A stretch of 23,922 nucleotides of DNA from a virus: positions 1 through 23,922 of IMG/VR virus record IMGVR_UViG_3300042731_004523. One strand, given 5' to 3'. The notes beneath the pieces were generated by a model. The model did not search any database. It saw nothing but the letters and a program-made list of their open reading frames with translations, and was not told where the DNA came from. Both the position numbers and the translations under genes were made by a program. Of the stretch, positions 6,143-13,609 are shown one piece after another (within the stretch, counting starts at the first letter, position 1; the number at the start of each line of letters is the position of its first letter).

Positions 6143-7063
6143 ATGTCACGTTTCGTAAGGCTGGATGCGGCCGAAAGCGCTTTCTTTCGCAGAGAGCTCG
6201 AATTCATCAAGGCAAAAACCTACGATATCAAATATCCAAATCTAATGAGTAGAATGTTCGTTCCGGTCAGCAATGAGGTGCCAAGCGGTGCCGCTGAGGT
6301 AACCTATCAGCAATTCGACCGGGTCGGACGCGCCCAAATCATCAAACCAGGTGCGACCGATCTGCCACGGGTCGACGTGTTTGGCACCGAATTTTCGCGC
6401 CCGGTACGCTGGGGCGGTGTTTCGTATGGTTACAATCTGATCGAAATCCGCCAGGCGATGATGGCCGGTCGACCGCTCGACTCCAAAAAAGCGGCGGCTG
6501 CACGGCGAGCGCAGGAAGAGTTGATCGATGAGGTCGCAGCCATCGGTGCGCCCGACTGGGGTATTACGACCGGATTCATCAACAATGCCACCTTGGTTGC
6601 CGCAGTCGAGGCGGCAACTGGCGCCTGGGACGCACCAGCGACCACCGCCGACGAAATCATCGGTGATGTGCAGGTGTTGTTTTCTGCGATCGTCAACGCG
6701 ACCGAGGGCATGGAGCGGCCGAATACGTTGCTTATCCCTGATTCGCAATATGCGGCATTGGCGACCAGGCCGCGTTCAACGACCAGCGACACAACGATTC
6801 TCAATTTCCTCTTGCAAAGCATCCCAGGCTTGACCGCAATCGAGCCATGGTGGCGGCTTAAACTGGCCGGAGCCGGCGGCGCCAGCGATCGCGCGATCAT
6901 GTACAACCGATCGCCAGATTATCTGGAACAGGACATCCCGAACGAATTTGAACAGCTGCCGGTGTTTCAGCGCGGCACCAATTTCGAAATCGAGACATTG
7001 GTCGCGACGGCCGGAACGGCGTGGTACTATCCTCTTTCGGCGCGGTACATGGACGGAGTCTAG
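6143..7063 (+). CDS. Major capsid protein (DUF2184-type)
   Basis: A 306-aa protein that would form the icosahedral head shell with an HK97-like fold. It starts MSRFVRLDAAESAFFRRELE, with the Asp/Glu-rich N-terminal helix typical of this group, then FIKAKTYDIKYPNLMSRMFVPVS, the SAAE-like strand EVTYQQFDRVGRAQIIKPGA and RPVRWGGVSYGYNLIEIRQAMMAGRPL. A P-domain-like stretch, PNTLLIPDSQYAALATR, and a terminal TAWYYPLSARYMDGV complete it. These match DUF2184 (PF09950) capsid proteins. A GGAG ribosome-binding site lies at 6130-6133. It follows the cement gene and is followed by a hairpin-rich gap, which may set its high expression apart from the neck genes. Confidence 0.88.
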   Translation: MSRFVRLDAAESAFFRRELEFIKAKTYDIKYPNLMSRMFVPVSNEVPSGAAEVTYQQFDRVGRAQIIKPGATDLPRVDVFGTEFSRPVRWGGVSYGYNLIEIRQAMMAGRPLDSKKAAAARRAQEELIDEVAAIGAPDWGITTGFINNATLVAAVEAATGAWDAPATTADEIIGDVQVLFSAIVNATEGMERPNTLLIPDSQYAALATRPRSTTSDTTILNFLLQSIPGLTAIEPWWRLKLAGAGGASDRAIMYNRSPDYLEQDIPNEFEQLPVFQRGTNFEIETLVATAGTAWYYPLSARYMDGV

Positions 7064-7074
7064 GGGCAAAACCG

Positions 7075-7098
7075 ACCAGGCAAGACTTTCCTCCTGGT
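7075..7098 (+). other. Small stem-loop after the capsid gene
   Basis: ACCAGG at 7075-7080 pairs perfectly with CCTGGT at 7093-7098 around a 12-base loop. It directly precedes a much stronger hairpin at 7107-7140, so the two may act together. On its own the stem is weak. Confidence 0.35.
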
Positions 7099-7106
7099 AC
7101 GGGCAA

Positions 7107-7140
7107 GGCGGCTGGTCTGGATTGGGCTAGGCCAGCCGCC
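7107..7140 (+). terminator. Strong GC-rich hairpin after the capsid gene (attenuator or mRNA-stability element)
   Basis: The arm GGCGGCTGGTCTGG at 7107-7120 pairs with CTAGGCCAGCCGCC at 7127-7140. This gives a 14-pair stem with two G-T wobbles and a six-base loop, ATTGGG. The outer nine pairs are perfect. There is no T-run after it, so classical intrinsic termination is doubtful; partial termination or protection of the capsid mRNA 3' end is likelier. The next gene has its own strong ribosome-binding site just downstream. Confidence 0.5.
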
Positions 7141-7157
7141 GATTCAACGGAGGTGAA

Positions 7158-7529
7158 ATGCTTATAATTTGCAATATCGCCAACGGTTTGCGGTTGTCGC
7201 AGCTGCAGCTCGAGCCAGGCGAGAATATGATTGATGACGATCTTTGGACCGATGTCGCCGCGGAGATTCATCCTCGATGGCTGGCTGACTTGACGACGCG
7301 AGTTGGCTGTCGACCACCGCAACTCGAATTGCGGCGTGATTGTCAGCTATCGAATTCGGGTTTTGATGATGGCCCAGCGGCGCCGCAATTGAACGCCAGG
7401 GACAAAATCGCCATGGTCGAGGTCGCTGATACGCTGGATGCTCTTGATGTGCTGGCGCACAATGAAACTCGAAAAACCGTGTTGATTGCGATCGAAAGGC
7501 GGCTTGGAGAGCTGGCCGATAGAGGTTGA
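7158..7529 (+). CDS. Unknown protein, first of the neck gene block
   Basis: A 123-aa protein beginning MLIICNIANGLRLSQLQLEP. I do not recognise it. It has a hydrophobic N-terminal strand (LIICNIANGL), a central region with WTDVAAEIHPRWLADL, a polar stretch, and a C-terminal helix pair (DALDVLAHNETRKTVLIAIERRLGELADRG). A very good ribosome-binding site, GGAGGTG at 7149-7155, precedes the ATG by two bases. It follows the hairpin after the capsid gene and ends two bases before the next start. Position between capsid and DUF4054 connector suggests a head-completion or virion protein, which the sequence itself does not prove. Confidence 0.65.
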   Translation: MLIICNIANGLRLSQLQLEPGENMIDDDLWTDVAAEIHPRWLADLTTRVGCRPPQLELRRDCQLSNSGFDDGPAAPQLNARDKIAMVEVADTLDALDVLAHNETRKTVLIAIERRLGELADRG

Positions 7530-7531
7530 AC

Positions 7532-7897
7532 ATGAGCTTGACGGTTGCCGACATCAAGAATCGGTTCTCGGAATTCGAGTCGGTCGATAGCGTTGTCGTG
7601 CAGCGTTGGCTTGATGAGGCGGCTCGCAATCACAATGCTACCCAATGGGGCGAAAAATCGGATGATGGCTTGGCCTGGTTGACGGCGCATTTTTTGACAG
7701 CCTTCGCATCGACCTCTGGCGGTGGCGGTGGGTTTGGCCCCGGTCCATTGACGGCGACCGCTGAGGGCCAGACCAGCGCGAGCTGGTCGCCGTTGACCAT
7801 CCCAAAAATCTTCGCCAAAAACGATCTCGGGACGACGCCCTACGGGCGGCGATATCTGAGTCTACTGCAGACGCTTTTCGTCACGCGGTGCACTTGA
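7532..7897 (+). CDS. DUF4054-family head-tail connector protein
   Basis: A 121-aa protein starting MSLTVADIKNRFSEFESVDSVVV. The helical N-terminal half (VQRWLDEAARNHNATQWGEKSDDGLAWLTAHFL), the Gly/Ser/Ala-rich middle with FGPGPLTATAEGQTSASW, and the C-terminal TTPYGRRYLSLLQT are the pattern of DUF4054 (PF13262). These are adaptor proteins that join the portal to the tail in contractile-tailed phages. I chose the ATG at 7532 over an in-frame TTG at 7526; AGAGG at 7521-7525 is spaced correctly for it. The stop overlaps the next start in a TGATG. Confidence 0.82.
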   Translation: MSLTVADIKNRFSEFESVDSVVVQRWLDEAARNHNATQWGEKSDDGLAWLTAHFLTAFASTSGGGGGFGPGPLTATAEGQTSASWSPLTIPKIFAKNDLGTTPYGRRYLSLLQTLFVTRCT

Positions 7898-8496
7898 TGG
7901 CCAAACGGATCAAAATCATCGACCGCGGCTGGGGCAGAATCCAGCTGGCCCTGCGCCGCCTCGATGGCTACAACGCGACCATCGGCTTGCACCAGCCGGA
8001 GGCCGGCCGTCCAGGCGAAGGCGATATCGGCAACGTTGGTCTCGGCGTGGTGCATGAATTCGGTGTTACAATCGACCATCCAGGCGGTACGCCGTACATG
8101 GTTTCGTGGTCGACCGCTGGCCGCAGCGGCGGCATGGTCGGCGGCAATGTCACGTTCCTACGCAAAGGCGACCCGCGCGCAATTGGCGTGACGCAACCGC
8201 ACAAAATCACCATCCCTGAACGCTCTTTCATGCGCTCGAGCTGGGATGCCAAGGTCAGGACTTACGACCGACTCATGGCGAAACAAGCTGGCCGGGTCAT
8301 TGATGGCACGGCATCGCCTGGCCAAGCGGTCGGATTGGTTGGCGAAAAAGTCAAATCGGACGTAATCAACCGAATCAATCGTGGCATCCCGCCACCATTG
8401 CGCGCGAGCACTATCCGTCGCAAGCGATCGAGTAAGCCGCTCATAGATACCGGGCAGCTAAAGCAAGCGATCAAGGTCGAGGTGCACCGCCGATGA
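7897..8496 (+). CDS. HK97 gp10-like / virion morphogenesis-type tail completion protein
   Basis: A 199-aa protein, basic overall. The recognisable elements are ATIGLHQPEAG, then GDIGNVGLGVVHEFGV, a PERSFMRSSWDAKV stretch in the middle, and a C-terminal RKRSSKPLIDTGQLKQAIKVEV. Together these are the usual signatures ('HEFG ... PERSFLR ... LIDTGRL') of phage neck and tail completion proteins of the gp10 / virion-morphogenesis group. I prefer the ATG at 7897 (TGATG overlap) over a GTG nine bases earlier. Its place between the DUF4054 connector and the head-closure-like gene agrees with this role. Confidence 0.75.
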   Translation: MAKRIKIIDRGWGRIQLALRRLDGYNATIGLHQPEAGRPGEGDIGNVGLGVVHEFGVTIDHPGGTPYMVSWSTAGRSGGMVGGNVTFLRKGDPRAIGVTQPHKITIPERSFMRSSWDAKVRTYDRLMAKQAGRVIDGTASPGQAVGLVGEKVKSDVINRINRGIPPPLRASTIRRKRSSKPLIDTGQLKQAIKVEVHRR

Positions 8497-8843
8497 TTTT
8501 TGACCAGCTGCGCCAGGCCAATCAAACTTGGTACCAGACTTCGTTCCAGCTAATCAGGACCAACGGCTTTTTCGAGCGCGGTGTCTATCGTCGCATTGAT
8601 TCGCAGGTGACTTGGCATAAAGGCAATGTGCAACCTGCGTCGCAGCGTGCAATCGAGCGCCTACCTGAGGGCGCTCGAGCCGATGGCGCCATTGTGCTTT
8701 TTACCGATATCGCCTTGCGGACATCTGAAGCGTCTGACTATCCGGCCGACCGAATTGTTTGCCTCGGCACCGAATATGAGGTCAGCCAATCAGACGGTTG
8801 GTCATCACATCGACGCTACACCTGCACAAAGGTAGGCCAATGA
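8493..8843 (+). CDS. Probable head closure / neck protein
   Basis: A 116-aa protein with an N-terminal amphipathic helix (MIFDQLRQANQTWYQTSFQL), a set of short strands (GFFERGVYRRIDSQVTWHKG) and a C-terminal beta-hairpin-like GTEYEVSQSDGWSSHRRYTCTKV. The ending resembles head-closure and stopper proteins, where an 'x-Y-x-V-x-x-x-x-x-W' strand pair is common. I cannot place it in a named family. It is coupled to both neighbours by ATGA overlaps and sits between the gp10-like and tail-terminator genes, which is where a closure protein is expected. Confidence 0.55.
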   Translation: MIFDQLRQANQTWYQTSFQLIRTNGFFERGVYRRIDSQVTWHKGNVQPASQRAIERLPEGARADGAIVLFTDIALRTSEASDYPADRIVCLGTEYEVSQSDGWSSHRRYTCTKVGQ

Positions 8844-9442
8844 GCGCGCCCGCATTCGTCCCTATCGGTTGGCGCTCAATCCGCGACACTCTTTTAGCGT
8901 GGTTCGGCGAGGTCACTGGATGCGAAACGATCTGGGCCGACCAGGCGGCACCGCAGCCGAGCTATCCATATGCAACGCTGAATATCTTGCCAGGCCAGCT
9001 CGGGCTCGGTGTCTTGGATGAGGCTCGGATCAACGCGGATGGCAGCCTGACAATTGTCGGGCCCCGCGATTTCGTCCTGAGTTGCCAAATCCATGTTGGA
9101 CCGAGCGATTCGGACGATCCGTCCTGCGACGCCAGGACCAGGGCGGATGCGGCGATTGCCAGCTTGGCAATCCCCCAATATCTTCAGCTATTCAGAGCCG
9201 TCAATCTCGGCCTGCGCGAGCGGGGCCAGCCTGAGATGATAGATATTGTCGTTGGCACGCAATGGATCAAACGCGTGCAAGTCGATATTCGGTTCGGCAC
9301 CATGAGCCAGGTCGATGTCGACGCCTGGCCCGATCTCGCCGAGGTCAGTTGGTTCGACAAGGTCGAGGTCAGTAGCGACATCCAAGGCTTGCAGAGTCCA
9401 GATCTCAATCTAGATGAGGAAATCTTAGATCCCAACGCATAG
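8840..9442 (+). CDS. Tail terminator-like protein (LIC_12616 family)
   Basis: A 200-aa protein starting MSAPAFVPIGWRSIRDTLLAWF. The segment GCETIWADQAAPQPSYPYATLNILPG (about residues 30-55) is the signature of the LIC_12616 family of neck proteins. After it come the two-strand core FVLSCQIHVG, a helix (ARTRADAAIASLAIPQYLQL) and the C-terminal strands QWIKRVQVDIRFG, a typical tail-terminator layout. The protein would cap the tail tube and dock the tail on the head. The ATG at 8840 overlaps the preceding stop; an in-frame ATG 42 bases upstream lies inside the preceding gene and is rejected. It directly precedes the sheath gene, as is usual. Confidence 0.75.
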   Translation: MSAPAFVPIGWRSIRDTLLAWFGEVTGCETIWADQAAPQPSYPYATLNILPGQLGLGVLDEARINADGSLTIVGPRDFVLSCQIHVGPSDSDDPSCDARTRADAAIASLAIPQYLQLFRAVNLGLRERGQPEMIDIVVGTQWIKRVQVDIRFGTMSQVDVDAWPDLAEVSWFDKVEVSSDIQGLQSPDLNLDEEILDPNA

Positions 9443-9453
9443 GAGCGTAGGCA

Positions 9454-10782
9454 ATGAGCACGATTGACAACCACGTAAGCGTCACCATCACGAAAGAAAC
9501 CGCGACGGTGTCACGCCTCGGATTCGGTACGCCCTGCGTGCTGACCTATCACACACGATTTCCAGAATTGTTTCGGACGTACGGCAATCTGACCGAAATG
9601 ACCGACGACAATTTCGTGACCACCGATTTGGCCTACAAAATGGCGGCGGCAATCTGGGCTCAATCGCCGAAGCCGCCGCAAATTGTCGTTGGACGCCGAG
9701 CGGTCGCGCCCTTGCGGACCGTGAAATTGACACCGCGCGCAAATCCACTGGCGAATACGGCCTATGCCGTCACGATCAACGGGACTGTGTTCAGTTTCAC
9801 TACGGATGCCACGCCAACTGTCGCCGAAATCACCGCAGGGCTTGTTGCACTTATTGATGCTGGTTCGGAAAACGTCGACGCGACCGACAACACAACTGAC
9901 CTGGAAATCGAAGCGGCAGACGCCCCAGGAGGCACGCCAACGGCCGGCGTACCGTTCACCATCGATTTCGATATGTCGTTGTTTCAATTTCAGGACGATA
10001 CCGTCGACACTGGTCTGGCAACCGAGCTCGCCAACCTACAGGCGGTATATGACAATTGGTATGGCTTGGTGGTTGACGAATGGGGTAAGGACGGCATTGA
10101 AGCGCTGGCCACTGCAGTCGAATCCGCAGGACCAAAAATTTATATCGCCGAATCGCAGGACGCCGGAATACCGACATTTGGCGCCATTGATATAGCCTCA
10201 ATCCTCAAGGGTTTGGCGCTCGATCGTACCGCGATTATTTTCAACCATGACCTCGACCCATCGCCAGCGGCGGCCTGGCTGGGCAAGCAATTGCCGACGA
10301 CGCCCGGCTCCACAACGTGGAAGTTCAAAACGCTCGCGACGGCGACACCATCGGAGTTGACTACCGCAGATATCGCGCGATGTGAGAGCAAAAATTGCAA
10401 CACTTACAGCGAGGTCGGCGGTATCAATATCACCGCCGAGGGCGTCATGGCCAGCGGTGAGTTTATCGACGTGACTCGGTTCATCGATTGGCTGACGGCC
10501 CGCATCAAAGAGAACGTTTTCCGTGCCCTCGCCGTCAATGATAAGATTCCATATACAAATCCAGGCATCCAGGCGATCGTGGCCGAAATCGAGGGCGTTT
10601 TACGGCAGGGCGTTTTCAACGGCGGCATCAACGGTGATGAGGATTTGATCGTCACCGCTCCATTGGCGGCTGACGTCGACGCCAACGACCGGGCCAGCCG
10701 GTTGCTTCCTGACATCGAATTCATCGCGACGCTTGCCGGCGCAATTCACAAAACCACCATCACAGGCAAGGTTGTTGCCTGA
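9454..10782 (+). CDS. Contractile tail sheath protein (DUF3383 family)
   Basis: This 442-aa protein should form the outer contractile sheath. The N-terminus MSTIDNHVSVTITKETATVSRLGFGTPC and the following TYHTRFPELFRTYGNLTEM are the typical DUF3383 (PF11863) start. The middle has a beta-rich insertion (ANTAYAVTINGTVFSFTTDATPTVAEI) of the kind found as a surface domain in this family. The C-terminal half (SKNCNTYSEVGGINITAEGVMASGEFIDVTRFIDWL and VNDKIPYTNPGIQAIVAEIEGVL) matches the conserved sheath core. An AGGAG ribosome-binding site lies at 9442-9446. The tube gene follows after 11 bases, which is the standard sheath-tube pair. Confidence 0.9.
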   Translation: MSTIDNHVSVTITKETATVSRLGFGTPCVLTYHTRFPELFRTYGNLTEMTDDNFVTTDLAYKMAAAIWAQSPKPPQIVVGRRAVAPLRTVKLTPRANPLANTAYAVTINGTVFSFTTDATPTVAEITAGLVALIDAGSENVDATDNTTDLEIEAADAPGGTPTAGVPFTIDFDMSLFQFQDDTVDTGLATELANLQAVYDNWYGLVVDEWGKDGIEALATAVESAGPKIYIAESQDAGIPTFGAIDIASILKGLALDRTAIIFNHDLDPSPAAAWLGKQLPTTPGSTTWKFKTLATATPSELTTADIARCESKNCNTYSEVGGINITAEGVMASGEFIDVTRFIDWLTARIKENVFRALAVNDKIPYTNPGIQAIVAEIEGVLRQGVFNGGINGDEDLIVTAPLAADVDANDRASRLLPDIEFIATLAGAIHKTTITGKVVA

Positions 10783-10793
10783 GCGAGGTAACC

Positions 10794-11228
10794 ATGACCG
10801 TTGCAACCTATCAACCTGATTTCGTCACGGTGGCCTTCGCCGGCATACCTATCACCGGCTTTGCGCCAGGGACATTCGTCAATGCTGCCAGGAACAACGA
10901 CAGCTGGAACCTATCCGTTGGCAGCGGCGGCGATGCAACTCGGGCCAAGTCAGGTGACAAATCCGGCCGCGTTACGATTACGTTACTCGGCTCGAGCGCA
11001 AGCAATGCTAGCCTCAGCGCTTTGGCTGCGGTCGACGAAAAAGCCGGAACCAGCGTTTATCCGTTGCTAGTCAAAGATCTGTCCGGTGCCGACGTCGTGA
11101 CGGCTGGTACAGCCTGGATTGTCAAACCGCCAGATCTGGACAAAAGCAACGAAGAGACCAATCGTGAATGGGTTTTTGAAACCGATAACCTGGAAATCGT
11201 CGCGGGCGGAAACGTACCGGTAACCTGA
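10794..11228 (+). CDS. Tail tube protein (DUF3277 family)
   Basis: A 144-aa protein for the inner tail tube. It has the family pattern of DUF3277 (PF11681): an N-terminal TYQPDFVTVAFAGIPITGFAPGTFVNAAR, then SWNLSVGSGGDATRAKSGDKSGRVTITLLGSSASNASLSAL with a 'DG-x-x-xRSK-x-N' -like segment, a small beta core, and REWVFETDNLEIVAGGN at the C-terminus. The size and the position directly after the sheath gene agree. The ribosome-binding site is GAGG at 10783-10787. It may form hexameric rings around the tape measure protein. Confidence 0.88.
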   Translation: MTVATYQPDFVTVAFAGIPITGFAPGTFVNAARNNDSWNLSVGSGGDATRAKSGDKSGRVTITLLGSSASNASLSALAAVDEKAGTSVYPLLVKDLSGADVVTAGTAWIVKPPDLDKSNEETNREWVFETDNLEIVAGGNVPVT

Positions 11229-11253
11229 CCACCAACCAACCAAGAGGGACGTA

Positions 11254-11733
11254 ATGAGCCAATTGGATAGCCAAACCAAAACCATCGGTGACCATCGATT
11301 TGAAGTGTTCAAGTTGCCACCGCTGACCGCCCAGGATGTATTGATTGATATCGGGCACGTCCTGGCGCCAGCGCTGAGCAAAGCGGTCAGTGTGATGGGT
11401 GAACCGAACAGTGGCAATTTGTTCGACCTCGATGTCGATGACCCGACGATTTCGGCAGGCATCACCGCACTTGCTCGCGGTATCACCAAAGAAAAAATGC
11501 GCGAGCTGGTCAACACCATGGCCGGAGTCTCGCATTGCGATGGCAAGCCATTGCCAAAGGTAATGGAAATCATCTTCAGGGGCGATTTGCCGCTGATGTA
11601 CCAATGGCTCTGGTTTGCGCTGGCGGTCAATTTCGGAAATTTTTCAAAGTGGCTGGGGTCCGCTATCGGCGACGTCTCAGGTCAAGCGGCGGCTGCCCAG
11701 TCCCGAAACACATCGAAAGATATTGGCCAGTGA
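11254..11733 (+). CDS. Tail assembly chaperone, first frame
   Basis: A 159-aa protein located between tube and tape measure, where contractile and siphovirus-type phages encode tail assembly chaperones (lambda gpG, Mu gp41). It has SQTKTIGDHRFEVFKLPPLTAQDVLIDIGHVLAPALSKAV, an acidic turn, and helices TISAGITALARGITKEKMRELVNTM. The C-terminus WLGSAIGDVSGQAAAAQSRNTSKDIGQ is low-complexity. A heptamer A-AAT-TTT lies in frame at 11637-11643, and the -1 frame from there is open to 11891, so a longer form is possible. The ribosome-binding site is GAGGG at 11244-11248. Role is inferred mostly from position. Confidence 0.72.
   Translation: MSQLDSQTKTIGDHRFEVFKLPPLTAQDVLIDIGHVLAPALSKAVSVMGEPNSGNLFDLDVDDPTISAGITALARGITKEKMRELVNTMAGVSHCDGKPLPKVMEIIFRGDLPLMYQWLWFALAVNFGNFSKWLGSAIGDVSGQAAAAQSRNTSKDIGQ
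11637..11643 (+). other. Slippery heptamer, possible -1 ribosomal frameshift site
   Basis: A-AAT-TTT is phased exactly as X-XXY-YYZ in the chaperone reading frame (codons GGA AAT TTT TCA), 90 bases before that frame stops. Slipping back one base would join 130 codons of the first frame to 82 codons of the -1 frame, a 212-aa product ending at 11891. The -1 frame stays open throughout. No strong downstream stem is obvious by eye. -1 frameshifting in tail chaperone genes is well established. Confidence 0.4.
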
Positions 11734-11891
11734 TGAGCTTGGTCGTGAGACAAATCGCAACGTATCGGGAGGTGACAGAGTATTGGGACATTGACGAATT
11801 GCACGCGATGCGTGAAATCCTCGACATCCAGGACGATTTGGAGGCTGAATTCATCGCCCAAATGAAGGCAAAGCAAAGGCAGCGCGGATGA
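11733..11891 (+). CDS. Second tail assembly chaperone frame (own start or frameshift extension)
   Basis: A 52-aa open frame starting MSLVVRQIATYREVTEYWDI, with helical DELHAMREILDIQDDLEAEF and a basic tail AKQRQRG. Its ATG overlaps the preceding stop as TGATG, which allows coupled re-initiation. It is also the C-terminal part of the -1 extension described at the slippery heptamer. In either case the sequence fits the second tail chaperone element (gpT-like) between tube and tape measure. The acidic-aromatic helix YWDIDELHAMREILDI is typical of such tails. Which route is used cannot be read from the sequence. Confidence 0.6.
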   Translation: MSLVVRQIATYREVTEYWDIDELHAMREILDIQDDLEAEFIAQMKAKQRQRG

Positions 11892-13609
11892 TTGTCAGGG
11901 AATTATTGACCAGAATCGGCTACAAGGTCGACCGCAGGAGCGAGCAACGGGCGGCGCTGAGCTTTGATAAGCTCAAAAATGCGGCTGGCAAACTCGGACT
12001 TGCGCTCGGCGCCGGTGCCGTCGCCATCGGCTTCAAGCGCATGGTCGACGCTGCCTCTGATGTCGAGGAAACGATGAACGTCGTTACTACGGCGTTTGAG
12101 GATCAAGCCGATTCGGTCTTGCGCTGGGCGAAAGAATCTGGCGAGGCCTCCGGTCGCAGCCAATACGCGATGCGCGAATATGCTGCGACCCTTGGCGCCG
12201 TAGTTGGGCCCACCCTGGGCTCGGCCGAAGCAACGGCTGACCTGTCGACCAATATGGCGCAGCTCGCGGTCGACCTTGGATCATTTTTCAACGCGACGGA
12301 TGATGACGCGTTGCAGGCCCTGCGCGCCGGCTTGATTGGTAGCAGTGAGCCTATGCTGCGCTTTGGCGTTGATATGCGTACCGCCGCGCTCGATGCCTTC
12401 GCCTTGCGCGAAGGCATGGGTAAGACAATGAAACAAATGTCTTCGCAAGAGCAAATCTTGCTTCGATATCGTTTCATTCTCGACCAGACCAAAAAAGCGC
12501 AAGGCGACGCGGCCAAGACCGCAGATAGCTATGCGAATCTGATCAAACGCCTACAAGGAAATTTACAGGATCTGCAAGTCAGCATTGGCAAAGAATTCAT
12601 CCCAGCCGCGTCTGATGCGGTCAAAACGCTCAGCGACCTCGCAAAGACCATGAAAGAGCCATTGGCGCTTGCGGCTCGAGCCATGGTCAATGCATTCAAG
12701 TTTGCGCGCGCCGTTGTGATTGGCCTGGTCGAATGGTATAGCAAGCTCAGCGGTGCCATGAAGGTCGCCGTTGGGCTGGCGCTATTTTTCGCCGCGGCGT
12801 TCTTTACCCCTTGGCTGGTCGGGTTCCTGCTACTGGTTGCGGCAATCGGCGGCGTGATTGTCATCCTCGATGACCTTTGGGCGGCTGCGACCAAAGGTGA
12901 GGGCGTTTTTGCGGGCCTATTCGCCGAATTCAAATTGCTCGCCGAGCAAAACGATTCCTACGTGACCGCGACGCGCCTCAGTCTGCAGACGGCGCTCGAC
13001 TATTGGATTCACTACTTTACCGGCGTCGAGCATGGCAGCTGGCGCATCGGCGAGGCAATCCGTGGAGCGTTTCGCAGCGCCGGCACGTTCATCTTCGATA
13101 TTCTTGGCCTGTGGGGCTCCTATCTTGGCACCTTTGCCCGTGACGCAATCGTCCGATTCGGTGAAATCAGCCAAGGTATCGGCGAGGCAATCGACGCCAT
13201 CATCGAATGGATTGGCAAACTTGGCACCGCGATCGCCGATTACGTGACTGGAAAAATTGACGCCCTCATCGAATTGATTGGCAAGCTTGGCACCGCAATT
13301 TCGGAATTTTTCACCGAAAAAATCGACGCTGCCCTGGGAGTCGCAAAGGACTTTTTCGGTGTCATTGGCGACCTCGATAAATTTTTCGGATTGACCGGAC
13401 CAGAGGCAATCCAGGTCCCGGGTTCTCCCGCGGCCGCGCGCGCGCGAGGTGAGGTCAATTCGCAGCAAAGCATCGAAATCAATATCAATGCGCCAGGCGC
13501 CGATGGTTCGGCTATCGCAGGTGCGGTTGCCCCGGCCGTAGGTCGAGCTGCGGCCGATGGCAACCGCCGCACCGCTCAGCAATTGCTGTTAGGAGGCGCG
13601 ACGCCATGA
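11888..13609 (+). CDS. Tape measure protein
   Basis: A 573-aa protein filling the tail lumen and setting tail length. The N-terminus is helical and basic (YKVDRRSEQRAALSFDKLKNAAGKLGLALG). The next region, about 60-260, is the helical tail-length/TMP core (VDAASDVEETMNVVTTAFEDQADSVLRWAKESG). Hydrophobic segments follow at about 291-328 (VAVGLALFFAAAFF, VGFLLLVAAIGGVIVIL), as expected for membrane insertion on ejection. Two copies of a 22-residue repeat carrying IGKLGTA and KIDA lie at about 439-482, and the C-terminus has an Ala/Gly-rich tail. At the common rule of about 1.5 angstrom per residue the tail would be near 85 nm, a rough inference. The ATG overlaps the chaperone stop. Confidence 0.88.
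   Translation: MIVRELLTRIGYKVDRRSEQRAALSFDKLKNAAGKLGLALGAGAVAIGFKRMVDAASDVEETMNVVTTAFEDQADSVLRWAKESGEASGRSQYAMREYAATLGAVVGPTLGSAEATADLSTNMAQLAVDLGSFFNATDDDALQALRAGLIGSSEPMLRFGVDMRTAALDAFALREGMGKTMKQMSSQEQILLRYRFILDQTKKAQGDAAKTADSYANLIKRLQGNLQDLQVSIGKEFIPAASDAVKTLSDLAKTMKEPLALAARAMVNAFKFARAVVIGLVEWYSKLSGAMKVAVGLALFFAAAFFTPWLVGFLLLVAAIGGVIVILDDLWAAATKGEGVFAGLFAEFKLLAEQNDSYVTATRLSLQTALDYWIHYFTGVEHGSWRIGEAIRGAFRSAGTFIFDILGLWGSYLGTFARDAIVRFGEISQGIGEAIDAIIEWIGKLGTAIADYVTGKIDALIELIGKLGTAISEFFTEKIDAALGVAKDFFGVIGDLDKFFGLTGPEAIQVPGSPAAARARGEVNSQQSIEININAPGADGSAIAGAVAPAVGRAAADGNRRTAQQLLLGGATP
13200..13335 (+). repeat. 66-bp direct duplication in the tape measure gene
   Basis: ATTGGCAAACTTGGCACCGC near 13211 recurs as ATTGGCAAGCTTGGCACCGC 66 bases later. 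The downstream parts (GGAAAAATTGACGCC and GAAAAAATCGACGCT) repeat with the same period. At protein level this is a 22-residue unit with IGKLGTAI and KIDA. Partial divergence suggests an old in-frame duplication that lengthened the protein. Confidence 0.75.
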
